Below are positions 23,591 through 36,297 of a DNA stretch of 64,000 nucleotides, piece after piece. Position 1 is the stretch's first letter. The number at the start of each line of letters is the position of its first letter. This DNA is from Cherax quadricarinatus. Its lineage: Eukaryota > Arthropoda > Malacostraca > Decapoda > Parastacidae. Under the pieces are notes generated by a model. The model saw only the letters and a list, made by a program, of their open reading frames with translations, did not search any database and was not told the DNA's origin. Made by a program: the position numbers and the translations under genes. The stretch is taken from NCBI RefSeq assembly GCF_038502225.1, contig NC_091382.1:12886068-12950067 (forward strand). Reading direction: 5' to 3'.

Positions 23591-25350
23591 TAAGAACATA
23601 AGAATTAAGGAATACTGCAACAGGCCTACTCACCCATGCAGAGCCGGTCCATGTCCCTACCCCCCGATTAGCCCAATGACCCACCCAGTCCGGTCACCTC
23701 CACTCATGGAAGGAGCACGGCAAAAGACACAGCAGCACAACCTACTCAGGTCAAACTCACACCCACCCACACCCACTCATGTAATTATTAACCTATTTTT
23801 AAAACTACAGAACGTTTTAGCCTCAATATCTGTACTTGGGAGTTTATTCCACTCATCAACAACTCTATTACCAAACCAGTGCTTTCCTATATTCTTCCTG
23901 AATCTGAATTTTTCCAACTTGAAACCATTTCTGTGAGTCCTGTCTTCACTGGAATTTTTTAGAACGCTGTTTACATCCCCTTTATTTATTTCTGTTTTCC
24001 ATTTATACACCTCGATAATATCCCCTGTAATTCTATGCCTTTCGAGGCAGTGCAGATTCAGGGTCCTCAGTCTATCCTCACAAGGAAGATTTCTGTTACA
24101 TGGGATCAACTTTGTCATCTTCCTCTGTACGTTTTCCAGTGCAATTATGTCCATTGTATTACGGTGACCAAAACTGAGCAGCATAGTCTAAAGGAGCCCT
24201 AAAAAGGATATATAGAGTTGAAGAACAACCTGAGGACTTCTATTATTGTTATCTTTATTGTGAACACTAAATCACTGTAGTCTTGGTTTTAGGGTTTTGC
24301 TAAATAGAACTCCTAAATTCTTTTTCGCAATAATTAGTATTAAGATCTTCATTATTTAGTTTATATGTGGCATGGTTATTTACCTGTCCAACATTCAGAA
24401 CTTTCCATTTGTCTATATTAAACTGTATCTGCCACTTCTCTGACAATTACATCAGTCTATTCAAATCATCCTGGAGTGCTGTATTGTCTCTTTTGAATGA
24501 CTTTGACAGCCTATTTTGTGTCATCAGCAAATTTGCTTATGTCACTGTTTATTCCCTCATCTACGTCATTTATGTAAATTGTAAACAACTACGGGCCAAA
24601 CACTGACCCTTGAGGAACACTGCTTGTGACGTTCCTCCATTCTGATTTCTCCCCATTTATGCAAACTCTCTGCTGCCTATTTATCAGCCATGCCTCTACA
24701 CAGGAAAAAATTTCTCTTCCTATTCGGTGTGCCTTTAGTTTCCTCAATAGCCTCTGATGTGGAAGTCTATCGAGAGCCTTACTGAAGTCCATATACACAA
24801 TATCATATTCATTACCAAGATCTACCTCCTGAAACACCTTAGTGAAAAAAGTTAGTAAATTTGTAAGACAAGAAACGCCCCTTTGTAAAACCGTGTTGAG
24901 ATTCATTAATCAATCTGTGCCGATCAAGATGGCTATGAATTGTTTCAGCAATTATTGCTTCCATAAATTTTCCAACTATGGAGGTAAGGCTTATTGGTCT
25001 ATAGTTAAAAGCCAAGGACCTGTCACCTGCCTTCATCGACACCATGCCTAACCCTTCTAGGGTAGGGTAGGTGCCTGAGCCCGAGCCTTTAGCTCATAAC
25101 ACTGTCATTCCCATTAGCCCCCTAGGGGCGGGGATGGCAGACCAGAGAGGCCTAGCTTGTGGCTAGGCCTGGGGACAGTTGGTCCCAAAGATGAGGAGGT
25201 ACTTGTGCCTCCTCCCATGGGAGACTTCGGTCTCAGACACTCCCTAAAGAGGGAGCGAAGGCCGGGCCACCACTTGGAAAAGGCCCGGGCCGGGAGAATA
25301 CCGGCTAATCTTTAATAATAATAATAACACCTGCCTTGTAAATAGGCATA
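23591..25350 (-). pseudogene. Unit 5 (type B) CR1-like RT remnant with SINE-like insertion
   Basis: C-terminal domain at 24184-23777 and RT core at 24906-24589, continuing in another frame at 25045-24839 after an indel near 24870-24880. The last ~20 coding bases before the DNA element (PIYK) are separated from the rest by a 294-bp insertion at 25034-25327. Catalytic FADD as in other B units. Confidence 0.86.
25034..25327 (+). mobile_element. SINE-like or LINE-tail insertion with (AAT)n tail
   Basis: A GC-rich 294-base segment present only in unit 5 and flanked by perfect 10-base duplications CACCTGCCTT (25024-25033 and 25328-25337). It ends in TAATAATAATAATAA. It contains 'ccctaggggcggggatggc' and 'gaaggccgggccaccac'. 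The AAT tail and target duplication point to LINE-mediated insertion; RTE-type tails often look like this. I see no clear tRNA-like promoter boxes, so SINE versus truncated LINE 3' end is open. Confidence 0.8.
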
Positions 25351-27200
25351 GGTCCACCATCACAAATCCGGCAATCAGTTATTCGGTTGCTTCAGTTATT
25401 CAGCACTAATTTTGGCTAGCATAATTTGAAATTTCCATAGTCGGCACACCAACCTGCTGCTACTGTTTCGTGGTGCTACTTGTTGCATAAGTCATTCTAA
25501 TTTCCTTTTCTCCATTTATTGTTATAACCTGCTTATTTTAATCCTAGCCATTGCTCAATGAATAAAAAATGCTTTTCGTTGTGTAAAGCACTTACACAGT
25601 ACATTGTCCATTAAGGTAAGGTGGCTTTGAAGCCACTGTCAGTTGCCATGAGCTCAGTCTCATGATGCAGGAGAATATGCTTTATTATTATGCTAATATC
25701 AACACTACAGCTTATTACCTATCACAATTGATCTAATATGACATAATAAAAATTATAAATAATATAAACATGTTAAATACTCCAGAATGAAAAATATTTG
25801 GCATAACACTGAGCAGTTCGACGGAGGTATGAAGAGAACATGGTATACAAGTACCATTCTCCTGTCTCTGTGTTGGAGGCTTATATTAGAGAAAACGTAG
25901 TGTAGCACAGGGCTAATTGTGATATACACTCGTACTTCACCATAAAACTGAAACAAAAAAGCTATTTCCTCTTAATAGATTATCCAAATTGTAAGCAAGA
26001 GTAATATAAGAGGGGACTGGAGCAGTGACTAATGAACAGAGGAAATGTTATTTTACTGCTAGGTATGTCAGCGTTGTTTATCCTGGACCCTATTTTGAAA
26101 TTGGCATTTGTTGAAATTTGTGTGAAATTGGTCAAATTGACAATTTCTGACCACTTTATTGGGTAGTTGAAACAGGTGAATGGGCGGTTTTTGTACTCAG
26201 TCGACAGACTAGAAGTACGTAAATAAGTCAAATCAAATCAAATCAAATCAAGTTTATTTTCCAAAAGGGTTACAATGTGGGGTTTACAGGATTTGGATAT
26301 TGTGTGGTTTACATGTTTTAAAATACTAATTACAGAGGGAACCACTAGGACACCTAGCATGGCTAGACATTTCAGGCAGACTTAGATTAATTCGTTACAT
26401 TAAATCCTTGCAAATTATGGTATTAAGTCCAGGTGACTACATTATATTTTGTGAGTTTAGCATTGTGAATGCTTTTGTTTTGGCACAACACCAAGTGTCT
26501 ATGTTGGAGTATCATAGGCAAACTTATGACTAGCTAGGATTCATTCACTGTGTTTATAGTCAATGGGTGAGTGAGTGTAATTGTGAACCACCAAGTGGTT
26601 ATCATGTAAGTTTATTCAGGAATACACAAATACAGTTACATAGATTATCATACATAGCAGCGTATGTATAGAGAGCCTGGGATAACCCAGAAAAGTGAAA
26701 GTGACTTATTTCCAGTACCTGGCTTGTGCTTACCATACATGATTTTTGTTAAATATTTTTTTTTCTCGGTTGTTTGTTCGGCTACCTCATTGAAACTTGG
26801 GCAATGTATGATTGAATGATGCTTCTTAACGTACACCAAAAATAAAAAAGATCGACGGTAAATAAGGGAGTTCACTTCTCAGCCATTAACCTCCTCTTTG
26901 CGGTATATTTTCGTATGGTTTTTATGGTTGCATACTCGTTTTTTAGTCTCATTTGATAGAGTGGAAGATATATTACAGAAATAGACATGATTTTGATTGC
27001 TTTCATGATGAAAAGTACCTTGAAATTGAGCTCAAAGTAGCGGAAATGTTCTATTTTTGCTGATATTCAGTGAACTTTGTTAAAGTCGGTAGGTTAATTT
27101 TATTAAGTGTATTCTAACCTAACCCCTCTGTAATCCGGCAAACTCAGTAATGCGGCACACTACAGGGTCTAATGATACAGGATTTGTGATGGAGGACCTG
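25351..27200. mobile_element. Unit 5 pogo/Tigger-like DNA element with L2-like tail
   Basis: TIRs GGTCCACCATCACAAATCC and inverted GGATTTGTGATGGAGGACC. The L2-like tail at about 26227-26610 begins 'aataagtcaaatc'. That variant, the protein-level variant AEQTTEKKKYLTK (26875-26648) and other changes are shared only with unit 9. Confidence 0.72.
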
Positions 27201-27217
27201 TATTACATTTGCCATTT

Positions 27218-27581
27218 TCTTTACAAAGATTCTTTCCTAAGTTTTTTGACTAAGATTCTTTACTAAGATTCTTCACTAAGATTCTTTAATATGATTCTTC
27301 ACTAAGATTCTTTACTATGATTTTTTACTCTGATTCATTACTAAGATTCTTTACTGAGATTCTTTATTAAGATTTTTGACTAAGACTCTTTACTAAGATT
27401 CTTTACTAAGATTCTTTACTAAGATTCTCTACTATGATTCTTTACTAATATTCTTTACTAAGATTCTTTACTAAGATGCTTTACTATGATTCTTTACTAT
27501 GATTCTTTACTATGATTCTTTACTAAAATTCATTACTAAGATTCTTTAATATGATTCTTTGCTAAGATTCTTTACTAAGAT
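27218..27581. repeat. Unit 5 terminal minisatellite block (long form)
   Basis: About 364 bases of the 13-bp repeat. Its order of variant repeats (for example 'actctgattcattac', 'aagatgctttac') is nearly the same as in the blocks ending units 7, 8 and 9. Confidence 0.93.
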
Positions 27582-29036
27582 AAGAACATAAGATTGAAGA
27601 AATACTGCAACAGGCCTATTGACCCATGTAGAGCCGGTCCAGGTCCCTACCCTCCGATTAGCCCAATGATCCACCCAGTCTGGTCACCTCCACTCATGGA
27701 AGGAGCACTGCACCAGACCCAGCAGCACAACCTAGTCAGGTCCAACTCGCACCCACCCACACCCACTCATGTATTTTTCTAACCTATTTTTAAAGCTACA
27801 GAACGTTTTAGCCTCAATAACTGTACTCGGGAGTTTATTCCAGTCATCCACAACTCTATTACCAAACCAGTGCTTTCCTATATTCTTCCTGAATCTGAAT
27901 TTTTCCAACTTGAAACCATTGCTGCGAGTCCTGCCTTGACTGGAATTTTTCAGTATGCTGTATACATCTCCTTTATTTAGTCCTGTTTTCCGTTTATACA
28001 CCTCGATCATATCTGCCCTAATTCTACGTCATTCGAGGGAGTGCAGATTCAGTGCCTTCAGTCTACCCTTATAGAGAAGATTTCTGTTACATGGGATCAA
28101 CTTTGTCATCTTCATCTCTACGTTTTCCAGTGCAATTATGTCCATTGCATTACGGTGACCATAACTGAGCAGCATAGTCTAAATGAGGCTTAACCAAGGA
28201 TATACAGAGTTGAAGAACAACCTGAGGACTTCTATTATTGTTAGCTTTATTGCGAACACTAATGCACTGTTGTCTTTGTTTTAGGGTTCTGCTAACTAGA
28301 ACTCCTTAATGCTTTTCGCAGTCATTAGTATTTAGATCTTCATTATTTAGTTCATATGAGGCATGGTTATTTACCTGTCCAACATTTAGAACTTTGCATT
28401 TGTCTATATTAAACTGTATCTACACTTCTTTGACCATTACATCAGTCTATTCTAATCATCCTGGAGTGCTCTATTGTCTCATTAGAATGAACTGGACAGC
28501 ATGTTTTGGTGTTATCAGCAAATTTGCTTATGTCGCTGTTTATTCCCTCATCTATGCCATTTATGTAAATTGTGAACAACAACGGGCCAAACACTGACCC
28601 TTTAGGAACACTGCTTGTGATGTGCCTCCACTCTGATTTCTCCCCATTTATGCAAACTCTCTGCTGCCTATTTATCAGCCATGCCTCTACACAGGAAAAA
28701 ATTTCTTCTCCTATTCCGTGTGCCTTTAGTTTCCTCAATAGCCTCTGATGTGGAACTCTATCGAAAGCCTTACTGAAGTCCATATACACATTATCATATT
28801 CATTACCTAGATCTACCTCCTCAAACACCTTAGAGAAAAAAGTTGGTAAATTCGTAAGACAGGAACGCCCCTTTGTAAAACCATGTTGAGATTCATTGAT
28901 CATTCTTTTCCGATCAAGATGGCTACAAATTGCTTTGGCAATTATTGATTCCATAAATTTTCCTACTTTGGAGGTAAGGCTTATTGGTCCATAGTTCGAA
29001 GCCAAGCACATGTCACCTGCCTTGTAAATAGGCATA
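27582..29036 (-). pseudogene. Unit 6 (type A) CR1-like RT remnant
   Basis: RT core open at 29035-28442 (197 residues; [31 protein letters not shown]). C-terminal domain open at 28010-27732 (NIGKHWFGNRVVDDWNK, ending MSGCGWV). The linker is frameshifted. Confidence 0.87.
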
Positions 29037-30890
29037 GGTATACCATCAATAATCCGGCAATCAGTTATTCAGTTCCTTCAGTTATTCGGGACTAATTTTG
29101 GCTAGCATAATTTGAAATTTCCATGATCTGCACACCAACCTGCTACTACTGTTTCGTGGTGCTACTTCTTGCATAAGTCATTCTAATTTCCTTTTCTCCA
29201 TTTATTGTTATAACCTGCTTACTTTTAGCCCTAGCCATGGTTCAATGAATAAAAAATGCTTTTCGTTCTGTAAAGCACTTACACAGTACATTGTCCATTA
29301 AGGTAAGGTGGCTTTGAAGCCACTGTCAGTTGCCATGAGCTCCGTCTCATGATGCAGAAGAATATGCTTTATTATTATGCTAATATCAACACTACAGCTT
29401 ATTACTTATCACAAATGATCTAATATGACATAATAAAAAATATAAATAATATAAACATGTTAAATACTCCAGAATGAAAAATATTTGGCATAACACTGAG
29501 CAGTTCGACTGAGGTATGAAGAGAACACGGTATACAAGTACCATTCTCCTATCCCTGTCTTGGGGGCTTATATTAGAGAAAACGTAGTGTAGCACAGGGC
29601 TAACTGTGATTTACACTCGTACTTCACCATAAAACTGAAACAAAAAAGCTATTTCCTCTTTATAGATTATCCAAATTGAAAGCAAGAGTAATATAAGAGG
29701 GGCCTGGAGCAGTGACTAATGAACAGAGGAAATGTTATTTTACTGCTAGGAATGTCAGCGTTGTTTATCCTGGACCCTATTTTGAAATTGGCATTTGTTG
29801 AAATTTGTGTGAAATTGGTCAAATTGACAATTTCTGACCACTTTATTGGGTAGTTGAAACAGGTGAATGGGCGGTTTTTGTACTCAGTCGACAGACTAGA
29901 AGTAAGTAAATAAATCAAATCAAATCAAATCAAATCAAGTTTATTTTCAAAAGGGTTACAATGTGGGGTTTACAGGATTTGGATATTGTGTGGTTTACAT
30001 GTTTTAAAATACTAATTACAGAGGGAACCACTAGGACACCTAGCATGGCTAGACATTTCGGGCAGACTTAGGTTTATTCGTTACATTAAATCCTTGCAAA
30101 TTATGGTATTAAGTCCAGGTGACTACATTATAATTTGTGAGTTTAGCTTTGTGAATGCTTTTGTTTTGGCACAACACCAAATGTCTATGTTGGAGTATCA
30201 TAGACAAACTTATGACTGGCTAGGATTCATTCACTGTGTTTTCTTATAGTCAGTGGGTGAGCGAGTGTAATTGTGAACCACCAGGTGGTTATCATGTAAG
30301 TTTATTCAGGAATACACAAATACAGTTACATAGATTATCATACATAGCAGCGTATGTATAGAGAGCCTGGGATAACCCAAAAAAGTGAAAGTGACTTATT
30401 TCCAGTACCTGGCTTTTGCTTACCATACATGATTTTTGGTAAATATTTTTTTTTCTTGGTTGTTTGTTGGGCTATCTCATTGAAACTTGGGCAATGTATG
30501 ATTGAATGATGCTTCTTAACGTACACCAAAAATAAAAAAGACCGACGGTAAATAAGGGAGTTCACTTCTCAGCCATTAACCTCCTCTTTGCGGTATATTT
30601 TCGTATGGTTTTTATGGTTGTATACTCGTTTTTTGGTCTCATTTGATAGAGTGGAAGATATATTACAGAAATAGACATGATTTTGATTGCTTTCATGATG
30701 AAAAGTACCTTGAAATTGAGCTCAAAGTAGCGGAAATGTTCGATTTTTGCTGATGTTCAGTGAACTTTGTTAAAGTCGGTAGGTTAATTTTATTAAGTGT
30801 ATTCTAACCTAGCCCCTCTGTAATCCGGCAAACTCAGTAATGCGGCACACTACAGGGCCTAATGATACAGGATTTGTGATGGAGGACCTG
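29037..30890. mobile_element. Unit 6 pogo/Tigger-like DNA element with L2-like tail
   Basis: Left end GGTATACCATCAATAATCC, right end GGATTTGTGATGGAGGACC. L2-like tail at about 29913-30300, with a private 'ttttctta' insertion near 30240. Confidence 0.7.
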
Positions 30891-30907
30891 TATTACATTT
30901 GCCATTT

Positions 30908-31153
30908 TCTTTACAAAGATTCTTTCCTAAGTTTTTTGACTAAGATTCTTTACTAAGATTCTTTACTAAGATTCTTCACTAAGATTCTTTATTATGATTC
31001 TTTACTAAGATTCTTTACTATGATTCTTTACTATGATTCATTACTAAGATTCTTTACTAAGATTCTTTATTAAGATTTTTGACTAAGATTCTTTATTAAG
31101 ATTCTTTACTATGATTCTTTACTAAGATTCTTTACTAAGATTCTTTACTAAGA
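30908..31153. repeat. Unit 6 terminal minisatellite block (short form)
   Basis: About 246 bases of the 13-bp repeat, preceding type B unit 7. Confidence 0.93.
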
Positions 31154-32609
31154 TAAGAACATAAGAATTAAGGAATACTGCAAAAGGCCTACATACCCAT
31201 GCAGAGCCGGTCCATGTCCCTACGCCCCGATTAGCCCCATGACCCACCCAGTCCGGTCACCTCCACTCATGGAAGGTGCACGGCACCAGACCCAGAAGCA
31301 CAACCAACTCAGGTCAAACTCACACCCACCCACACCCACTCATGTGATTATTAACCTATTTTTAAAATTACAGAACGTTTTAGCCTCAATATCTGTACTT
31401 GGGAGTTTATTCCACTCATCCACAACTCTATTACCAAACCAGTGCTTTCCTATATTCTTCCTGAATCTGAATTTTTCCAACTTGAAACCATTGCTGCGAG
31501 TCCTGTCTTCACTGGAATTTTTTAGAATGCCGTTTACATCCCCTTTATTTATTTCTGTTTTCCATTTATACACCTCGATCATATCCCCCCTAATTCTATG
31601 CCTTTCGAGGGAGTGCAGATTCAGGGTCCTCAGTCTATCCTCACAAGGAAGATTTCTGTTACATGGGATCAACTTTGTCATCTTCCTCTGTACGTTTTCC
31701 AGTGCAATTATGTCCATTCTATTACGGTGACCAAAACTGAGCAGCATAGTCTAAAGGAGCCCTAACCAAGGATATATAGAGTTGAAGAACAACCTGAGGA
31801 CTTCTGTTATTGTTATCTTTATTGTGAACACTAAAGCACTGTTGTTTTGGTTTTAGGGTTTTGCTAAATAGAACTCCTAAATTCTTTTTCGCAATAATTA
31901 GTATTAAGATCTTCATTATTTAGTTTATATGTGGCATGGTTATTTACCTGTCCAACATTCAGAACTTTCCATTTGTCTATATTAAACTATATCTGCCACT
32001 TCTCTGACAATTACATCAGTCTATTCAAATCATCCTCGAGTGCTGTATTGTCTCTTTTGAATGACTTGGACAGCCTATTTTGTGTCATCAGCAAATTTGC
32101 TTATGTCGCTGTTTATTCCCTCATCTACGTCATTTATATAAATTGTAAACAACTACGGGCCCAACACTGACCCTTGAGGAACACTGCTTGTGACGTTCCT
32201 CCATTCTGATTTCTCCCCATTTATGCAAACTCTCTGCTGCCTATTTATCAGCCATGCCTCTACACAGGAAAAAATTTCTCTTCCTATTCGGTGTGCCTTT
32301 AGTTTCCTCAATAGCCTCTGATGTGGAAGTCTATCAAGAGCCTTACTGAAGTCCATATACACAATATCATATTCATTACCAAGATCTACCTCCTGAAACA
32401 CCTTAGTGAAAAAAGTTAGTAAATTTGTAAGACAGGAACGCCCCTTTGTAAAACCGTGTTGAGATTCATTAATCAATCTGTGCCGATCAAGATGGCTACA
32501 AATTGTTTCAGCAATTATTGCTTCCATAAATTTTCCCACTATGGAGGTAAGGCTTATTGGTCTATAGTTCAAAGCCAAGGACCTGTCACCTGCCTTGTAA
32601 ATAGGCATA
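31154..32609 (-). pseudogene. Unit 7 (type B) CR1-like RT remnant
   Basis: The best preserved B copy. RT core at 32608-32153 (PIYKAGDRSLALNYRPIS to [11 protein letters not shown]), linker at 31916-31722 (KKNLGVLFSKTL, LYISLVRAPLDYAAQFWSP) and C-terminal domain at 31747-31340 are each open. They show the normal CR1 order (palm, thumb, C-terminal domain). FADD is retained, then a stop follows in the next few codons. Confidence 0.88.
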
Positions 32610-34461
32610 GGTCCGCCATCACAAATCCGGCAATCAGTTATTCGGTTGCTTCAGTTATTCGGCACTAATTTTGGCTAGCATAATTTGAAATTTCCATAGT
32701 CGCCACACCAACCTGCTGCTACTGTTTCGTGGTGCTACTTGTTGCATAAGTCATTCTAATTTCCTTTTCTCCATTTATTGTTATAACCTGCTTACTTTTA
32801 ATCCTAGCCATTGCTCAATGAATAAAAAATGCTTTGCGTTGTGTAAAGCACTTACGCCATACATTGTCCATTAAGGTAAGGTGGCTTTGAAGCCACTGTC
32901 AGTTGCCATTAGCTCAGTCTCATGATGCAGGAGAATATGCTTTATTATTATGCTAATATCAACACTACAGCTTATTACCTATCACAATTGATCTAGTATG
33001 ACATAATAAAAAATATAAATAATATAAACATGTTAAATACTCCAGAATGAAAAATATTTGGCATAACACTGAGCAGTTCGACGGAGGTATGAAGAGAACA
33101 TGGTATACAAGTACCATTCTCCTATCCCTGTCTCGGGGGCTTATATTAGAGAAAACGTAGTGTAGCACAGGGCTAACTGTGATATACACTCGTACTGCAC
33201 CATAAAACTGAAATGAAAAAGCTATTTCGTCTTCATAGATTATCCAAATTGAAAGCAAGAGTAATATAAGAGGGGCCTGGAGCAGTGACTAATGAACAGA
33301 GGAAATGTTATTTTACTGCTAGGAATGTCAGCGTTGTTTATCCTGGACCCTATTTTGAAATTGGCATTTGTTGAAATTTGTGTGAAATTGGTCAAATTGA
33401 CAATTTCTGACCACTTTATTGGGTAGTTGAAACAGGTGAATGGGCGGTTTCTTGTACTCAGTCGACAGACTAGAAGTACGTAAATAAATCAAATCAAATC
33501 AAATCAAATCAAGTTTATTTTCCAAAAGGGTTACAATGTGGGGTTTACAGGATTTGGATATTGTGTGGTTTACATGTTTTAAAATACTAATTACAGAGGG
33601 AACCACTAGGACACCTAGCATGGCTAGACATTTCAGGCAGACTTAGATTATTTCATTACATTAAATACTTGCAAATTATGGTATTAAGTCCAGGTGACTA
33701 CATTATAATTTGTGAGTTTAGCATTGTGAATGCTTTTGTTTTGGCACAACACCAAGTGTCTATGTTGGAGTATCATAGGCAAACTTATGACTAGCTAGGA
33801 TTCATTCACTGTGTTTATAGTCAGTGGGTGAGTGAGTGTAATTGTGAACCACCAGGTGGTTATCATGTAAGTTTATTCAGGAATACACAAATACAGTTAC
33901 ATAGATTATCATACATAGCAGCGTATGTATAGAGAGCCTGGGATAACCCAAAAAAGTGAAAGTGACTTATTTCCAGTACCTGGCTTGTGCTTACCATACA
34001 TGATTTTTGGTAAATATTTTTTTTTCTCGGTTGTTTGTTGGGCTACCTCATTGAAACTTGGGCAATGTATGATTGAATGATGCTTCTTAACGTACACCAA
34101 AAATAAAAAAGACCGACGGTAAATAAGGGAGTTCACTTCTCAGCCATTAACCTCCTCTTTGCGGTATATTTTCGTATGGTTTTTATGGTTGCATACTCGT
34201 TTTTTGGTCTCATTTGATAGAGTGGAAGATATATTACAGAAATAGACATGATTTTGATTGCTTTCATGATGAAAAGTACCTTGAAATTGAGCTCAAAGTA
34301 GCGGAAATGTTCTATTTTTGCTGATGTTCAGTGAACTTTGTTAAAGTCGGTAGGTTAATTTTATTAAGTGTATTCTAACCTAACCCCTCTGTAATCCGGC
34401 AAACTCAGTAATGCGGCACACTACAGGGTCTAATGATACAGGATTTGTGATGGAGGACCTG
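32610..34461. mobile_element. Unit 7 pogo/Tigger-like DNA element with L2-like tail
   Basis: TIRs GGTCCGCCATCACAAATCC and inverted GGATTTGTGATGGAGGACC. L2-like tail at about 33487-33865. Confidence 0.73.
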
Positions 34462-34478
34462 TATTACATTTGCCATTT

Positions 34479-34841
34479 TCTTTACAAAGATTCTTTCCTA
34501 AGTTTTTTGACTAAGATTCTTTACTAAGATTCTTCACTAAGATTCTTTAATATGATTCTTCACTAAGATTCTTTACTATGATTTTTTACTCTGATTCATT
34601 ACTAAGATTCTTTACTGAGATTCTTTATTAAGATTTTTGACTAAGACTCTTTACTAAGATTCTTTACTAAGATTCTTTACTAAGATTCTCTACTATGATT
34701 CTTTACTAATATTCTTTACTAAGATTCTTTACTAAGATGCTTTACTATGATTCTTTACTATGATTCTTTACTATGATTCTTTACTAAAATTCTTTACTAA
34801 GATTCTTTACTATGATTCATTGCTAAGATTCTTTACTAAGA
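34479..34841. repeat. Unit 7 terminal minisatellite block (long form)
   Basis: About 363 bases of the 13-bp repeat, with the same internal variant order as the unit 5 block, differing at a few bases (for example 'tatgattcattgc' at the end). Confidence 0.93.
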
Positions 34842-36297
34842 TAAGAACATAAGAATGAAGGAATACTGCAACAGGCCTATTGACCCATGTAGAGCCGGTC
34901 CAGATAACTACCGTCTGATTAGCCCAATGACCCACCCAGTCTGGTCACCTCCACTCATGGAAGGAGCACTGCACCAGACCCAGCAGCACAACCTAGTCAG
35001 GTCCAACTCACACCCACCCACACCCACTCATGTATTTTTCTAACCTATTTTTAAAGCTACAGAACGTTTTAGCCTCAATAACTGTACTCGGGAGTTTATT
35101 CCAGTCATCCACAACTCTATTACCAAACCAGTGCTTTCCTATATTCTTCCTGAATCTGAATTTTTCCAACTTGAAACCATTGCTGCGAGTCCTGCCTTGA
35201 CTGGAATTTTTCAGTATGCTGTATACATCTCCTTTATTTAGTCCTGTTTTCCGTTTATACACCTCGATCATATCTGCCCTAATTCTACGCCATTCGAGGG
35301 AGTGCAGATTCAGTGCCTTCAGTCTATCCTTATAGAGAAGATTTCTGTTACATGGGATCAACTTTGTCATCTTCATCTCTACGTTTTCCAGTGCAATTAT
35401 GTCCATTGCATTACGGTGACCATAACTGAGCAGCATAGTCTAAATGAGGCCTAACCAAGGATATACAGAGTTGAAGAACAACCTGAGGACTTCTATTATT
35501 GTTAGCTTTATTGCGAACACTAATGCACTGTTGTCTTTGTTTTAGGGTTCTGCTAACTAGAACTTCTAAATCCTTTTCGCAGTCATTAGTATTTAGATCT
35601 TCATTATTTAGTTCACATGAGGCATGGTTATTTACCTGTCCAACATTTAGAACTTTGCATTTGTCTATATTAAACTGTATCTACACTTCTTTGACCATTA
35701 CATCAGTCTATTCTAATCATCCTGGAGTGCTCTATTGTCTCATTAGAATGAACTGGACAGCATGTTTTGGTGTTATCAGCAAATTTGCTTGTGTCGCTGT
35801 TTATTCCCTCATCTATGCCATTTATGTAAATTGTGAACAACTACGGGCCCAACACTGACCCTTTAGGAACACTGCTTGTGATGTGCCTCCACTCTGATTT
35901 CTCCCCATTTATGCAAACTCTCTGCTGCCTATTTATCACCCATGCCTCTACACAGGAAAAAATGTCACCTCCTATTCTGTGTGCCTTTAGTTTCCTCAAT
36001 AGCCTCTGATGTGGAACTCTATAGAAAGCCTTACTGAAGTCCATATACACATTATCATATTCATTACCAAGATCTACCTCCTCAAACACCTTAGAGAAAA
36101 AAGTTGGTAAATTCGTATGACAAGAACGCCCCTTTGTAAAACCATGTTGAGATTCATTAATCATTCTTTTCTGATCAAGATGGCTACGAATTGCTTTGGC
36201 AATTATTGATTCCATAAATTTTCCTACTTTGGAGGTAAGGCTTATTGGTCCATAGTTAGAACCCAAGCACATGTCACCTGCCTTGTAAATAGGCATA
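34842..36297 (-). pseudogene. Unit 8 (type A) CR1-like RT remnant
   Basis: C-terminal domain open at 35436-35008 (142 residues). RT core open at 36314-35841; that frame begins inside the adjoining DNA element (first residues MFHGI), an accidental read-through of the junction. Catalytic FADN. Confidence 0.87.
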
